A DNA stretch of 64,000 bases from Microbulbifer salipaludis (GTDB lineage: Bacteria > Pseudomonadota > Gammaproteobacteria > Pseudomonadales > Cellvibrionaceae): contig NZ_JAEKJR010000001.1 of assembly GCF_017303155.1 (NCBI RefSeq), forward strand, positions 496,001 through 560,000, written 5' to 3'. Shown piece by piece: positions 1 to 8,873 of this stretch. The notes beneath the pieces are model-generated. The model was not told the origin of the DNA. It worked only from the letters and a program-made list of their open reading frames with translations, and searched no databases. Made by a program: the position numbers and the translations under genes. Numbering within the stretch: the first letter of the stretch is position 1; each line of letters opens with the position of its first letter.

Positions 1-2382
1 GTAAACAAGAGCGGCACGCCGCTGCTGTTGCGGGATGTGGCGGATGTGCATCTGGGGCCGCAAATGCGCCGCGGGCTGTCGGAACTCGACGGCGAGGGTG
101 AGGCCGTGGGCGGGGTGATCGTGATGCGCTTCGGCGAGAACGCGCGCGCGGTGATCGATCGCGTGCGCGCGCGGCTGGACGAGCTGCAGCGCAGCCTGCC
201 GCAGGGTGTGGAAATCGTGCCCACCTACGACCGCAGCGAGCTGATCGACAGCGCGGTGGATAACCTGTGGCACAAGTTGCTGCAGGAATTCATTGTGGTG
301 GCGCTGGTATGTGCCCTGTTCCTGTTCCACCTGCGCTCGTCCCTGGTAATCGCCATCAGCCTGCCGCTGGGGATCATCGGTGCCTTTGTGGTGATGCACC
401 TGCAGGGCATTAACGCCAACATCATGAGCCTCGGCGGCATCGCCATCGCCATCGGTGCGATGGTGGATGGCGCCATCGTGATGATCGAGAATCTGCACAA
501 GCACATGGAGCGCAACCCGCGCTACGATTCACTGTCCCCGGAGGCGCGCTGGAAGGTGGTGGGCGAGGCCGCCAGCGAAGTGGGCCCGCCGCTGTTCTTC
601 AGCCTGCTGATCATCACCCTCAGCTTCCTGCCGGTGTTTGCCCTGGAGGGCCAGGAGGGGCGGCTGTTTGCGCCACTGGCCTACACCAAGACCTACGCCA
701 TGGCAGTAGCCGCCGGCCTCGCCATTACCCTGGTGCCGGTGCTGATGGGCTACCTGGTGCGCGGCGGGGTCAAGCCGGAACAGGCCAACCCCATCAACCG
801 CGCCTTTGCCGCCGCCTATCGCCCGGCGCTGGAACTGGCGATCCGCCATCCGCGCTGGGTGATTGTGGCGGCACTGGTGCTGCTCGCCAGCAGCCTGTAT
901 CCGCTGTCCCGCACCGGCAGCGAATTTATGCCGCCGCTGGACGAAGGCGACCTGATGTATATGCCCAGCACCCACCCGGGGATTTCCATCGGCAAGGCCC
1001 GCGAGCTGCTGCAGCAGACCGACAAGATGATCATGCAGGTGCCGGAAGTGGCACAGGTGTGGGGCAAGATGGGCCGCGCCGAGACTGCCACCGACCCGGC
1101 ACCGCTGACCATGGTGGAGACCATCATCCGCTTCAAACCTCGCGACCAGTGGCGCGAGGGCATGACCCCGGAAAAACTGCGCGCAGAGCTGGATGCGGCG
1201 GTGCAGCTGCCGGGGGTTACCAATGCCTGGGTGATGCCCATCAAGACCCGCATCGACATGCTGGCCACCGGCATCAAGACCCCGGTGGGTATCAAGATTG
1301 CCGGCGCCGACCTGCACCAGATCGAGCAGATCGGTACCCGCCTGGAAGGCCTGCTCCCGGCCGTGCCCGGCACCGCGTCGGTGTTCGCCGAGCGGGTGGA
1401 GGGCGGCCGCTATATCGATATCGACATCGACCGCACCGCCGCCGCCCGCTATGGCCTGAATATTCAGGATGTGCAGACGGTGATCGACACCGCCGTGGGT
1501 GGCAAAAAAGTCGGCGAGACGGTGGAGGGGCTGGAGCGCTATCCCATCAACCTGCGTTATCCACAGGCCTGGCGCGATTCCCCCGAGCGCTTGCGGGGGC
1601 TGCCGCTGGTGGCCCCGAATGGTACCCACCTGACTCTGGGGGATGTGGCGACCATTGAGGTGCAGAGCGGCCCGCCGATGATCAAGACGGAGAACGCGCG
1701 CCCCAATGGCTGGGTGTACATCGATATCCGCGATCGCGATCTCGGTTCCTGGGTGGCAGAGGCGCAGCAGCTGGTGGCAGCGCAGCTGGACCTGCCGCCA
1801 GGCTATTCCCTGGCCTGGTCGGGGCAGTACGAATACATGGAGCGCGCGCGCGAGCGCCTGGGCCTGCTGCTGCCGATCACCCTCGGCATCATTGTGCTGC
1901 TGCTGTATTTCAGCTTCCGCCACTGGGGTGAGGTGCTGGTGATCATGGGCACCCTGCCGTTGGCACTGATTGGCGGTCTGTGGCTGCTGTACTGGCTGGG
2001 TTACAACCTGTCGGTGGCGGTGGGCGTGGGCTTTATTGCACTGGCCGGGGTGGCGGTGGAGATTGGGGTGATCATGCTGGTGTACCTCAATCAGGCCTGG
2101 CAACAGACGCTGGCTGATTGCGACATCGCTGACCGCAAACCGGTGCTGGATGACCTGCGCAATGCGATCCGCGCCGGCGCGGGCCAGCGCATGCGGCCGG
2201 TGTTGATGACCACCGCTACGGTGTTTATCGGCCTGGTGCCGGTGATGATTGGCTCCGGGGTTGGCTCTGAAGTGATGCAGCGGATTGCCGCGCCGATGGT
2301 CGGGGGCATGGTCAGTGCGATGCTGCTGACGCTTGTGGTTTTGCCTGCGGTTTATCGCCTGTGGAAAGCCCGGGGGTTGTGA
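1..2382 (+). CDS. cusA: CusA/CzcA-type heavy-metal efflux RND pump, 3' part
   Basis: This is the inner-membrane proton-driven pump of a tripartite metal efflux system. The reading frame is open from base 1, so the gene starts before the window; about 793 residues are visible, against roughly 1040 in the family. The TM4 motif AIGAMVDGAIVMIEN (bases 448-492) carries the Asp and Glu of the proton relay and resembles the monovalent-metal (Cu/Ag, HME4) class more than the CzcA class; that specificity is inferred. Hydrophobic blocks near bases 270-500, 590-770 and 840-900, and the last block at about 1850-2370, fit the RND topology with a periplasmic porter domain between. No other efflux gene is visible, so the adaptor and outer-membrane partners would lie upstream. 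Confidence 0.9.
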   Translation, partial: VNKSGTPLLLRDVADVHLGPQMRRGLSELDGEGEAVGGVIVMRFGENARAVIDRVRARLDELQRSLPQGVEIVPTYDRSELIDSAVDNLWHKLLQEFIVVALVCALFLFHLRSSLVIAISLPLGIIGAFVVMHLQGINANIMSLGGIAIAIGAMVDGAIVMIENLHKHMERNPRYDSLSPEARWKVVGEAASEVGPPLFFSLLIITLSFLPVFALEGQEGRLFAPLAYTKTYAMAVAAGLAITLVPVLMGYLVRGGVKPEQANPINRAFAAAYRPALELAIRHPRWVIVAALVLLASSLYPLSRTGSEFMPPLDEGDLMYMPSTHPGISIGKARELLQQTDKMIMQVPEVAQVWGKMGRAETATDPAPLTMVETIIRFKPRDQWREGMTPEKLRAELDAAVQLPGVTNAWVMPIKTRIDMLATGIKTPVGIKIAGADLHQIEQIGTRLEGLLPAVPGTASVFAERVEGGRYIDIDIDRTAAARYGLNIQDVQTVIDTAVGGKKVGETVEGLERYPINLRYPQAWRDSPERLRGLPLVAPNGTHLTLGDVATIEVQSGPPMIKTENARPNGWVYIDIRDRDLGSWVAEAQQLVAAQLDLPPGYSLAWSGQYEYMERARERLGLLLPITLGIIVLLLYFSFRHWGEVLVIMGTLPLALIGGLWLLYWLGYNLSVAVGVGFIALAGVAVEIGVIMLVYLNQAWQQTLADCDIADRKPVLDDLRNAIRAGAGQRMRPVLMTTATVFIGLVPVMIGSGVGSEVMQRIAAPMVGGMVSAMLLTLVVLPAVYRLWKARGL

Positions 2383-2407
2383 AGCGCTCTGGAGCTGGCC
2401 CGCTGGC

Positions 2408-2519
2408 GGCCAAGCACCGGGTATTCGTTTTTGAAACCGGCATGAATACGTCCCTGTAGCCTGCGTCGGAAACATCCCTGTTTCCGACGCTTTCAAAAAC
2501 GAATCCCCGGCACTTGGCC
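2408..2519 (-). repeat. Nested-palindrome repeat, copy A
   Basis: The outer arms are 2408-2436 and 2491-2519 (29 bases, 3 mismatches). Inside is a perfect 12-base inner hairpin, GCGTCGGAAACA / TGTTTCCGACGC (2463-2474 and 2479-2490), around TCCC. Between the inner hairpin and one outer arm is an asymmetric tract that, read on the minus strand, is CAGGGACGTATTCATGCCGG. This corresponds to the conserved tract in copies B and C, so copy A is inverted relative to them. Confidence 0.8.
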
Positions 2520-2594
2520 TTCGCATGTAACTACAGCGCTTCGTAAGTGGTCTCTTCAATTGCTACGAAGTTACGTGGTGAAAATTGAAGGTGG

Positions 2595-2694
2595 GGTGCC
2601 GGGTGCGGGTTTTCAGGGTCGTCGCAAACAGGATGTTTGCGCCGAAGCGCCCAGGGATGGGTTCACAGCGGTCCTGAAAACCCGCACCCGGTGC
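2595..2694 (+). repeat. Nested-palindrome repeat, copy B
   Basis: The core outer arms, CCGGGTGCGGGTTTTCAGG (2599-2617) and its exact reverse complement (2673-2691), are 19 bases with no mismatch. The inner hairpin is CGCAAACA gga TGTTTGCG (2623-2641). The asymmetric tract CAGGGATGGGTTCACAGCGG follows at 2652-2671. It shares the architecture of copies A and C, but its arm sequences differ. Confidence 0.8.
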
Positions 2695-2730
2695 GCTACC
2701 GCCACCGGGCCAGCGCAAAAACCACGCAAC

Positions 2731-4092
2731 CTACCCGGCTACGAAGCTAGGTAACCAGGTCGCCAATGAAGGCCAAATCGCGAGCAACAACATCACCAGC
2801 AACTGGATAGCAATAAACGGCACCACCCCGCTGTATATGGCTCCGGTGGCCACTTCCGCTGGGGCTACCCCGCGCAGGTAGAACAGCGCAAAGCCGAACG
2901 GTGGGGTTAGGAAGGAAGTCTGCAGGTTGAGGGCGATCATCACGCCCAGCCACACCGGGTCCAGCCCCATGGCCAGCAGTACCGGGCCGACGATGGGCAC
3001 CACCACGAAAGTGATCTCGATAAAGTCGAGTATAAAACCCAGCAGGAAGATCACCAGCATCACCAGCAGGGTCGCGCCAACCACGCCGCCCGGCAGGCTC
3101 TCAAAGAAGTGGGTAACCACTTCCTCACCGCCAAATCCGCGGAATACCAGCGAGAACAGCGAGGCACCGATCAGGATCGCGAACACCATCGCGGTCACCT
3201 GCAGCGTGCTCTGCCCCACTTCCCCGGCCCGCGACCAGTTCAGTGCACCACGCCCCCAGGCCAGAATACCCGCACCCAATGCGCCGACGGCAGCGGCTTC
3301 CGTTGGCGTAGCCGCGCCGGTGATGATGGAGCCCAGCACCAGCAGCATCAGGGCAATCGGCGGCACCAGACTTTTCAGGGTCTGCAGCAGATCCACCTCT
3401 TCCTTGCCGGCTTGATGCATGGCCGGTTCACGACGGGCGATAAACAGCAGGTACACGATATACGCGGCGACCAGCAGCAGCCCCGGAATGATCGCCCCCA
3501 TAAACAGGTCACCGACGCTGACCGGCTTGGGGTTGAAGATTCCCTGGGACAGCTGTGCCTGCTGGTAAGCGTTGGACAGGGTATCCCCCAGCAGCACCAG
3601 CGCGATGGAGGGCGGGATGATCTGGCCGAGGGTGCCGGTGGCGCAAATGGTGCCGGTGGCCAGTTTGGGCGAATAGCCGCGCTTCAGCATGGTGGGCAGC
3701 GACATCAGGCCCATGGTCACCACGGTAGCGCCGACGATACCGGTACTGGCGGCCAGCAGTGCGCCCACCACCACCACCGATACCGCCATACCCGCGGGAA
3801 TACCGGAAAACACCCGCGCCAGGTTCACCAGCAGCTCCTCGGCGATGCGCGCCCGTTCCAGCATCACACCCATCAGCACGAATAGCGGCACCGCCATCAG
3901 GGTACCGTTTTGCATGATGCCGTAGAGCCGGTCGGGGAAGGCGCGCAGCAGTTCTGCATCGAACACGCCGCCGACAATGCCGAGGCCGGCAAACAGCAGC
4001 GCGGTGCCGCCCAGGGTAAAGGCCACCGGGTAGCCGAACATCAGCGCGGCGCACACCGCGAGAAACATCAGCAGGGGGATCAGTTCCATCAT
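2731..4092 (-). CDS. dctM: TRAP transporter large permease (DctM family)
   Basis: This 453-residue protein is hydrophobic from end to end, with about a dozen membrane segments. It is the DctM/IT-superfamily subunit of a sodium-driven tripartite transporter for carboxylate-type solutes. Family-like stretches include GTICATGTLGQIIPPS and LGFILDFIEITFVVVPI. The start is an ATG whose ATGA overlaps the stop of the upstream dctQ by four bases, implying translational coupling. It has 453 residues against about 425 for the shortest DctM proteins. No DctP or TAXI binding protein lies on either side, so the substrate cannot be inferred; the partner must be encoded elsewhere. Confidence 0.9.
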   Translation of the reverse strand: MMELIPLLMFLAVCAALMFGYPVAFTLGGTALLFAGLGIVGGVFDAELLRAFPDRLYGIMQNGTLMAVPLFVLMGVMLERARIAEELLVNLARVFSGIPAGMAVSVVVVGALLAASTGIVGATVVTMGLMSLPTMLKRGYSPKLATGTICATGTLGQIIPPSIALVLLGDTLSNAYQQAQLSQGIFNPKPVSVGDLFMGAIIPGLLLVAAYIVYLLFIARREPAMHQAGKEEVDLLQTLKSLVPPIALMLLVLGSIITGAATPTEAAAVGALGAGILAWGRGALNWSRAGEVGQSTLQVTAMVFAILIGASLFSLVFRGFGGEEVVTHFFESLPGGVVGATLLVMLVIFLLGFILDFIEITFVVVPIVGPVLLAMGLDPVWLGVMIALNLQTSFLTPPFGFALFYLRGVAPAEVATGAIYSGVVPFIAIQLLVMLLLAIWPSLATWLPSFVAG

Positions 4093-4712
4093 GCGCTGGC
4101 CTCCCCGGCAACTTCACGCACCAGCGTGCGGGATTCTGGCCTTGGGTCGGTTGCGGGTTCGGCCGCGGTACCGGTGGCGCTTGCCCCGGCCTCGCCGCGG
4201 TCGCTTTCCACCTGCATCAGCGTATGCAGCGCGCGCGCCAGCTGGCTCAGGCCCTGCAGCATCAGGGTGGCCGCGGCCAGTGGAATCAGGCTTTTCAGCA
4301 GGTACACGCCACCGAGCCCGTCGGCGCTGTTGCTGGACTCGGTCACTGCCCAGCTGCTGGCGGCAAACTGCCAGCTGCCGTAACCGATAAACGCGCACAG
4401 CGGCAACAGGAATATCAGGCACCCGCTGGCATCCACCCAGGCTTTACCCCGCGCGGACAGGGTGCGGTAGAACACATCCACGCGCACATGGGCATTGGCC
4501 TGCAGCGCATAGGCGAGGCCGAGCATAAACGCCGCGCCGTGCAGGTAGGTGACGGCGTCCTGCATGGCCAGGGAGCCACCATCGAAACCGTAGCGCAGGG
4601 CCACGATCAGGCTCTGAATCAGAACCATGGCCAGGGTGAACCAGGCCAACAGGCGTCCACAGCGGCTGGCAAACCGGTCCAGGGTGCCGGCGGTGCGTAG
4701 CAGAAACATCAT
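4089..4712 (-). CDS. dctQ: TRAP transporter small permease (DctQ family)
   Basis: This 207-residue protein has four hydrophobic segments, as expected for DctQ. The signature region runs from AWFTLAMVLIQSLIVALRYGF to ALQANAHVRVDVFYRTLS, the VRVDVFY element being typical. The C-terminal 45 residues are polar and rich in Ala, Glu and Thr, which is longer than usual. It is the first gene of a two-gene operon with dctM. The 234-base space before pstS is shared with the divergent pstS promoter. Confidence 0.88.
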   Translation of the reverse strand: MMFLLRTAGTLDRFASRCGRLLAWFTLAMVLIQSLIVALRYGFDGGSLAMQDAVTYLHGAAFMLGLAYALQANAHVRVDVFYRTLSARGKAWVDASGCLIFLLPLCAFIGYGSWQFAASSWAVTESSNSADGLGGVYLLKSLIPLAAATLMLQGLSQLARALHTLMQVESDRGEAGASATGTAAEPATDPRPESRTLVREVAGEASA

Positions 4713-4852
4713 CGCAGGTCTCTCAGATCATCATTATTGTTGTGCTAGCAAGGGCATAGAGCGTACCTGCTGGTCAGAAATTGCGCCAGTGCCGGGAGAA
4801 AAGACAGCGGGCCGGGCACCCAGGCACCAGTGAATCCGGGTGACATGGCGCA

Positions 4853-4886
4853 CTGTCATCTTTCTGTAACCTTTCATTCATAGAAT
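4853..4886 (+). promoter_or_regulatory. Pho box and -10 of the pstS promoter
   Basis: CTGTCAT (4853-4859), CTTT, CTGTAAC (4864-4870), CTTT and CATTCAT (4875-4881) form an 11-base-period direct repeat matching the known PhoB consensus CTGTCAT-N4-CTGTCAT. A -10-like TAGAAT (4881-4886) lies 10 bases after the second repeat, the geometry of class II PhoB promoters, where the box replaces -35. An SD-like GGAG at 4937-4940 precedes the pstS ATG. Confidence 0.85.
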
Positions 4887-4946
4887 CGTCACCAGCTGGA
4901 CATAACATGCGCCGCGTGCAGCAAATTTGATCCCCTGGAGATAGTT

Positions 4947-6014
4947 ATGAACAACCGTTCTGCGAACAAAAAAGTCCTGGCTTCGGCCCTGGCAGCACTC
5001 ACTTTCGCGGCCTCCAATGCCGCCCTGGCGGCTCGTGACCACATCAGCATTGTGGGCTCGTCCACCGTTTACCCGTTCACCACCGTGGTTGCCGAGCGCT
5101 TCAGCCGCTCTACCCAGTTCAAGACTCCGGTTGTGGAGTCCACCGGCACCGGCGGCGGCATGAAGCTGTTCTGTCAGGGTGTTGGCGAAAGCACTGCGGA
5201 CCTCACCGGCGCTTCCCGCCGTATCAAGCAGTCCGAGCTGGAAATGTGTAACGACAACGGCGTCGATGTGGTGGAAGTTCAGATCGGCTACGACGGTATC
5301 GTGCTGGCCAATGCCAAGACCGCCAAGCCGTTTGCGCTGACCCGTAAGGACATCTTCCTGGCCCTGGCCAAAGACGTCCCGAACCCGGACGGTTCCGAGT
5401 CTCTGGTTGCCAACCCGTACAAAACCTGGAAAGACGTGAACCCGACTCTGCCCGCGCACAAGATCGAAGTCCTGGGCCCGCCCCCCACTTCCGGTACCCG
5501 CGACGCGTTTGTCGAGCTGGCGATGGAAGGTGGCTGCAAGAAGTATGACTGGATCGCAGCGAAGAAGTCTTCTGACAAGAACGCCTACAAATCCATCTGC
5601 CACAACATCCGTGAAGACGGTGCCTACGTGGAAGCGGGTGAGAACGACAACCTGATCGTGAACAAGCTGGCCGCCAACCCGAATGCGCTGGGTATCTTCG
5701 GCTTCAGCTTCCTCGACCAGAATGCCGACAAGGTGCAGGGTTCCCTGATCGAAGGCCAGGAGCCGACGTTCGAATCCATCGCCGACAACAGCTACCCGGT
5801 TTCCCGCCCGCTGTTTGTTTACCTGAAAAAGGCCCACGTAGACGTGGTACCGGGTATCAAGCAGTTCATGGCGGAGTTCACCAGCGAGCGCGCCTGGGGT
5901 GAGGAAGGTTACCTGGCCGACAAGGGCATGATCCCCCTGCCGACCCCGCAGCGTCAGCAGGTTGCCACCAACGTGCGCAAACTGAACGCATTGACGAACC
6001 TGGCCGCCAAGTAA
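4947..6014 (+). CDS. pstS: Periplasmic phosphate-binding protein PstS
   Basis: This is the solute-binding subunit of the high-affinity phosphate ABC importer. Of 355 residues, the first 28 are a signal peptide ending NAALA. Phosphate-site loops are visible: GSSTVYPF near residue 37, STGTGGG near 65, and PPTSGTRDAF near 180. It belongs to the longer PstS type carrying GSSTVYPF, common in marine proteobacteria. The start is fixed by GGAG six bases upstream. It is transcribed from a Pho box promoter and followed by a strong hairpin before pstC, so pstS can be made in excess of the membrane subunits. Confidence 0.96.
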   Translation: MNNRSANKKVLASALAALTFAASNAALAARDHISIVGSSTVYPFTTVVAERFSRSTQFKTPVVESTGTGGGMKLFCQGVGESTADLTGASRRIKQSELEMCNDNGVDVVEVQIGYDGIVLANAKTAKPFALTRKDIFLALAKDVPNPDGSESLVANPYKTWKDVNPTLPAHKIEVLGPPPTSGTRDAFVELAMEGGCKKYDWIAAKKSSDKNAYKSICHNIREDGAYVEAGENDNLIVNKLAANPNALGIFGFSFLDQNADKVQGSLIEGQEPTFESIADNSYPVSRPLFVYLKKAHVDVVPGIKQFMAEFTSERAWGEEGYLADKGMIPLPTPQRQQVATNVRKLNALTNLAAK

Positions 6015-6044
6015 CTGCAGCCAACACTGGTAAAAGGATTTACC

Positions 6045-6074
6045 GGCCAAGCCCGCAAGGGCTTGGCCTTTTAC
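6045..6074 (+). terminator. Hairpin between pstS and pstC
   Basis: GGCCAAGCCC (6045-6054), loop GCAA and GGGCTTGGCC (6059-6068) form a perfect 10-base stem followed by TTTTACG. It is an intrinsic terminator or attenuator immediately after pstS that would lower read-through into pstC. Confidence 0.82.
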
Positions 6075-6166
6075 GTATGTAAACAGCGCCTTTATGAAAG
6101 GTCGTGTAATCGGGGCCATAACCCACCAGAATGGCCCACCGTTTCAAGAGATAACCGAGCGAATCG

Positions 6167-7546
6167 ATGCAGACTCCCACTCTCTTCGCCCTGCTGCTAC
6201 TGATGATCCTGGTGGCCTATGGCACCGGCTTCAGTCGCGCCATTGCCGCCGCCCGCAGTAGCGGTGGTGTTCGCAGCCTGGCTTCCTTGCCCAGCTACTA
6301 CGGCGTGCACACCGCACTCTGGTGCGGCCTGCCGGCGCTGATCATTCTCGGCTTCTGGCTGGCCTTTGATGACGCGATTATCCGCGCCATGGTCATGGGT
6401 GCGATTGCCGACAAGCCGGAGTCCATTTCCGGGCAGAACCTGTTGTACGCACAGATCCAGAATCTGGCGGCGGGCAACCTGGTGGGTGAGATGACCCCGC
6501 AATTGCAAGCGGCGGCGGAGCGCCTGACCAGTCTGCGCGAGAGCGGCCGCTGGATGCAGACGGCGATTATCCTGATTCTGGCGGTCGGCCTCGGTGCCTT
6601 CGCCATGCTGCGTATCTCACCGGAGATGCGTGCGCGGGAGCGCGTGGAGAAAGTGCTGCGCGCGATTTTGTTGATCTGCGCCTGCGCGGCGATTTTCACC
6701 ACCGTCGGCATCCTGCTGTCGGTACTGTTTGAATCCCTGCGCTTCTTCCAGTCGGTACCGGTGACCGAATTCCTGTTCGGCCTGCAATGGAGCCCGCAGA
6801 TGGCACTGCGCGCCGATCAGGTCGGCTCCAGTGGTGCCTTTGGTGCGGTGCCGCTGTTCACCGGTACCCTGATGGTTTCCGCCATCGCCATGTTCGTGGC
6901 GGTACCGGTGGGACTGATGTCGGCGATTTATCTCGCCGAATACGCCAGCAAGCGCGTGCGCTCCGTGGCCAAGCCACTGCTGGAAATTCTCGCCGGCGTT
7001 CCCACCGTGGTGTACGGCTTCTTCGCCGCACTCACCGTGGCCCCATTCATCCGCGACCTGGCCCAGTCCGTGGGGCTGGAGGCTTCCAGTGAGAGTGCGC
7101 TGGCGGCGGGCCTGGTGATGGGCGTGATGATTATTCCGTTTGTGTCGTCGCTGTCCGACGATGTGATTAACGCGGTACCGCAGTCCCTGCGCGATGGCGC
7201 ACTGGGCCTCGGTTCCACCCGCTCGGAAACCGTGCGCAAGGTGGTGATCCCCGCGGCTCTGCCCGGCATCGTGGGTGGCGTACTGCTGGCGGTGTCACGC
7301 GCTATTGGTGAAACCATGATTGTGGTGATGGCCGCGGGCCTGGCGGCCAACCTGACTGCCAACCCGCTGGAGTCGGTGACCACCGTCACGGTACAGATTG
7401 TGACCCTGCTGGTGGGCGACCAGGAATTCGATAGCCCGAAAACCCTCGCCGCCTTTGCCCTCGGCCTGATGCTGTTCATCAGCACCCTGATTCTGAACTT
7501 TATTGCCCTGCACGTAGTGAAAAAATACCGGGAACAGTATGACTGA
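6167..7546 (+). CDS. pstC: Phosphate ABC transporter permease PstC
   Basis: This is one of the two membrane subunits of the PstSCAB importer. At 459 residues it is about 140 longer than E. coli PstC. The extra N-terminal half carries membrane segments near residues 5-25, 48-68 and 130-150 and a hydrophilic stretch with many Gln and Glu. The binding-protein-dependent permease core is in the C-terminal half and includes LAEYASKRVRSVAKPLLEIL and the EAA-loop region ALGLGSTRSETVRKVVIPAA. It overlaps pstA by eight bases. The long form is known in proteobacteria with long PstA. Confidence 0.95.
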   Translation: MQTPTLFALLLLMILVAYGTGFSRAIAAARSSGGVRSLASLPSYYGVHTALWCGLPALIILGFWLAFDDAIIRAMVMGAIADKPESISGQNLLYAQIQNLAAGNLVGEMTPQLQAAAERLTSLRESGRWMQTAIILILAVGLGAFAMLRISPEMRARERVEKVLRAILLICACAAIFTTVGILLSVLFESLRFFQSVPVTEFLFGLQWSPQMALRADQVGSSGAFGAVPLFTGTLMVSAIAMFVAVPVGLMSAIYLAEYASKRVRSVAKPLLEILAGVPTVVYGFFAALTVAPFIRDLAQSVGLEASSESALAAGLVMGVMIIPFVSSLSDDVINAVPQSLRDGALGLGSTRSETVRKVVIPAALPGIVGGVLLAVSRAIGETMIVVMAAGLAANLTANPLESVTTVTVQIVTLLVGDQEFDSPKTLAAFALGLMLFISTLILNFIALHVVKKYREQYD

Positions 7547-8825
7547 TCTGACTCAAACCCAGGTGCGCGAGCGTATTGAAGCGCGGCTCGCCAATCGCCA
7601 CCGCAAGGAAAAGATCTTCCGTGGCTTTGGTATTGCGAGTATTGCCTTTGGCGTGCTGGCGGTACTGGTTCTGTTCACCGATATCATCAGCAAGGGCAGC
7701 AGTGCCTTCGTGCAGACGGATATCCAGCTGCAGGTAACCTACGACCCGGCCACCCTCGGCATCGAAACCGTGGATGAGGAAAGCCTGGCCTGGGCCAACT
7801 TCGACGGTGTTATCCGCAATGCCCTGCGCGAGCGCTTCCCGGATGTCAGCGGCCGCCGCGACAAGCGCGAACTCTACTCGCTGGTTTCCTCCGGTGCGGT
7901 GTTCGAGCTGCGCGAGCGCCTGGAGGCCAACCCGGAGCTGCTGGGTAAAACCGAAACCCTGTGGTTTAACGCTGACGACGATGTGGACACCTATGTGAAA
8001 AGCCTCTCCGACTCGGAAGAAGGTTTCCTCGGGCGTACCTCGGAGCAGAAGGCCGAGTGGATTCGCACCCTGTACGCCAGCGGTGAGCTGGAGAAGCGGT
8101 TCAACACCACCTTCTTTACCAATGGTGACTCCCGCGAACCGGAGCAGGCGGGCATCCGCGCGGCCCTGATGGGCTCTCTGTTCACCCTGCTGGTGACACT
8201 GATCTTGTCGTTCCCCATCGGTGTGGCGGCAGCCATCTACCTGGAGGAGTTCGCGCCGAAGAACCGCTGGACCGACCTGATCGAGGTGAACATCAATAAC
8301 CTCGCCGCAGTACCGTCCATCGTGTTCGGCCTGCTGGGCCTGGCGATTTTCATCAACTTCTTCGAGCTGCCGCGTTCGGCACCGCTGGTAGGTGGTCTGG
8401 TACTGACCCTGATGACCCTGCCCACGATCATTATCTCCAGCCGTGCGTCGCTCAAGTCGGTGCCGCCGTCCATCCGCGAAGCGGCGATGGGTATGGGGGC
8501 GTCGCGCATGCAGGTGGTGCTGCACCACGTATTGCCCCTGGCAATGCCGGGCATGCTCACCGGTGCGATTATCGGTATGGCCCAGGCGTTGGGTGAAACT
8601 GCGCCGCTGCTGATGATTGGCATGGTGGCGTTTATCGTCGATGTGCCGAGCGGTATCACCGACCCCTCCACGGTGCTGCCGGTGCAGATTTTCCTGTGGG
8701 CCGACAGCCCGGAGCGCGCCTTTGTAGAGCGCACTTCCGCCGCGATCATGGTACTGCTGGCAGTCCTGATCACCATGAACACCTGCGCAGTATGGCTGCG
8801 TAAAAAACTTGAGCGCCGTTGGTAG
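7539..8825 (+). CDS. pstA: Phosphate ABC transporter permease PstA, long form
   Basis: This is the second membrane subunit of the phosphate importer. It has 428 residues against about 296 in E. coli. The N-terminal 200 residues include one membrane segment (near residues 30-50) and a large periplasmic region of the DUF3333 type. The C-terminal permease core includes FPIGVAAAIYLEEFAPKN and the EAA-loop region AMGMGASRMQVVLHHVLPLA. The start ATG lies inside pstC, implying coupling. pstB follows after 48 bases. Confidence 0.95.
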   Translation: MTDLTQTQVRERIEARLANRHRKEKIFRGFGIASIAFGVLAVLVLFTDIISKGSSAFVQTDIQLQVTYDPATLGIETVDEESLAWANFDGVIRNALRERFPDVSGRRDKRELYSLVSSGAVFELRERLEANPELLGKTETLWFNADDDVDTYVKSLSDSEEGFLGRTSEQKAEWIRTLYASGELEKRFNTTFFTNGDSREPEQAGIRAALMGSLFTLLVTLILSFPIGVAAAIYLEEFAPKNRWTDLIEVNINNLAAVPSIVFGLLGLAIFINFFELPRSAPLVGGLVLTLMTLPTIIISSRASLKSVPPSIREAAMGMGASRMQVVLHHVLPLAMPGMLTGAIIGMAQALGETAPLLMIGMVAFIVDVPSGITDPSTVLPVQIFLWADSPERAFVERTSAAIMVLLAVLITMNTCAVWLRKKLERRW

Positions 8826-8873
8826 CGCGTTGCGTTACCGCTGAATGCTAAGATTGCGAATCGAGAGTGAGCC

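Larger units (their letters stand above)
2383..2730. other. Intergenic space between convergent cusA and TRAP genes
   Basis: This 348-base gap separates two convergent genes. It is almost filled by two nested palindromes described separately (2408-2519 and 2595-2694). A 64-codon open frame at 2560-2754 runs through the second palindrome and into the TRAP gene, and I do not regard it as a gene. The hairpins may also end transcription from both sides. Confidence 0.7.

Noticed and set aside
529..2559. 676-codon open frame antisense to cusA
   Set aside because: It is a His/Gln/Arg-rich product of high third-base GC opposite a clear RND gene, with no domain sense. It is a mirror frame.
2560..2754. 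64-codon open frame
   Set aside because: It is made from the palindrome copy B, ends inside dctM and lacks an SD.
4878..6119. 413-codon open frame antisense to pstS
   Set aside because: pstS is certain on the other strand and has promoter and SD; the antisense protein has no signal, motif or family look.
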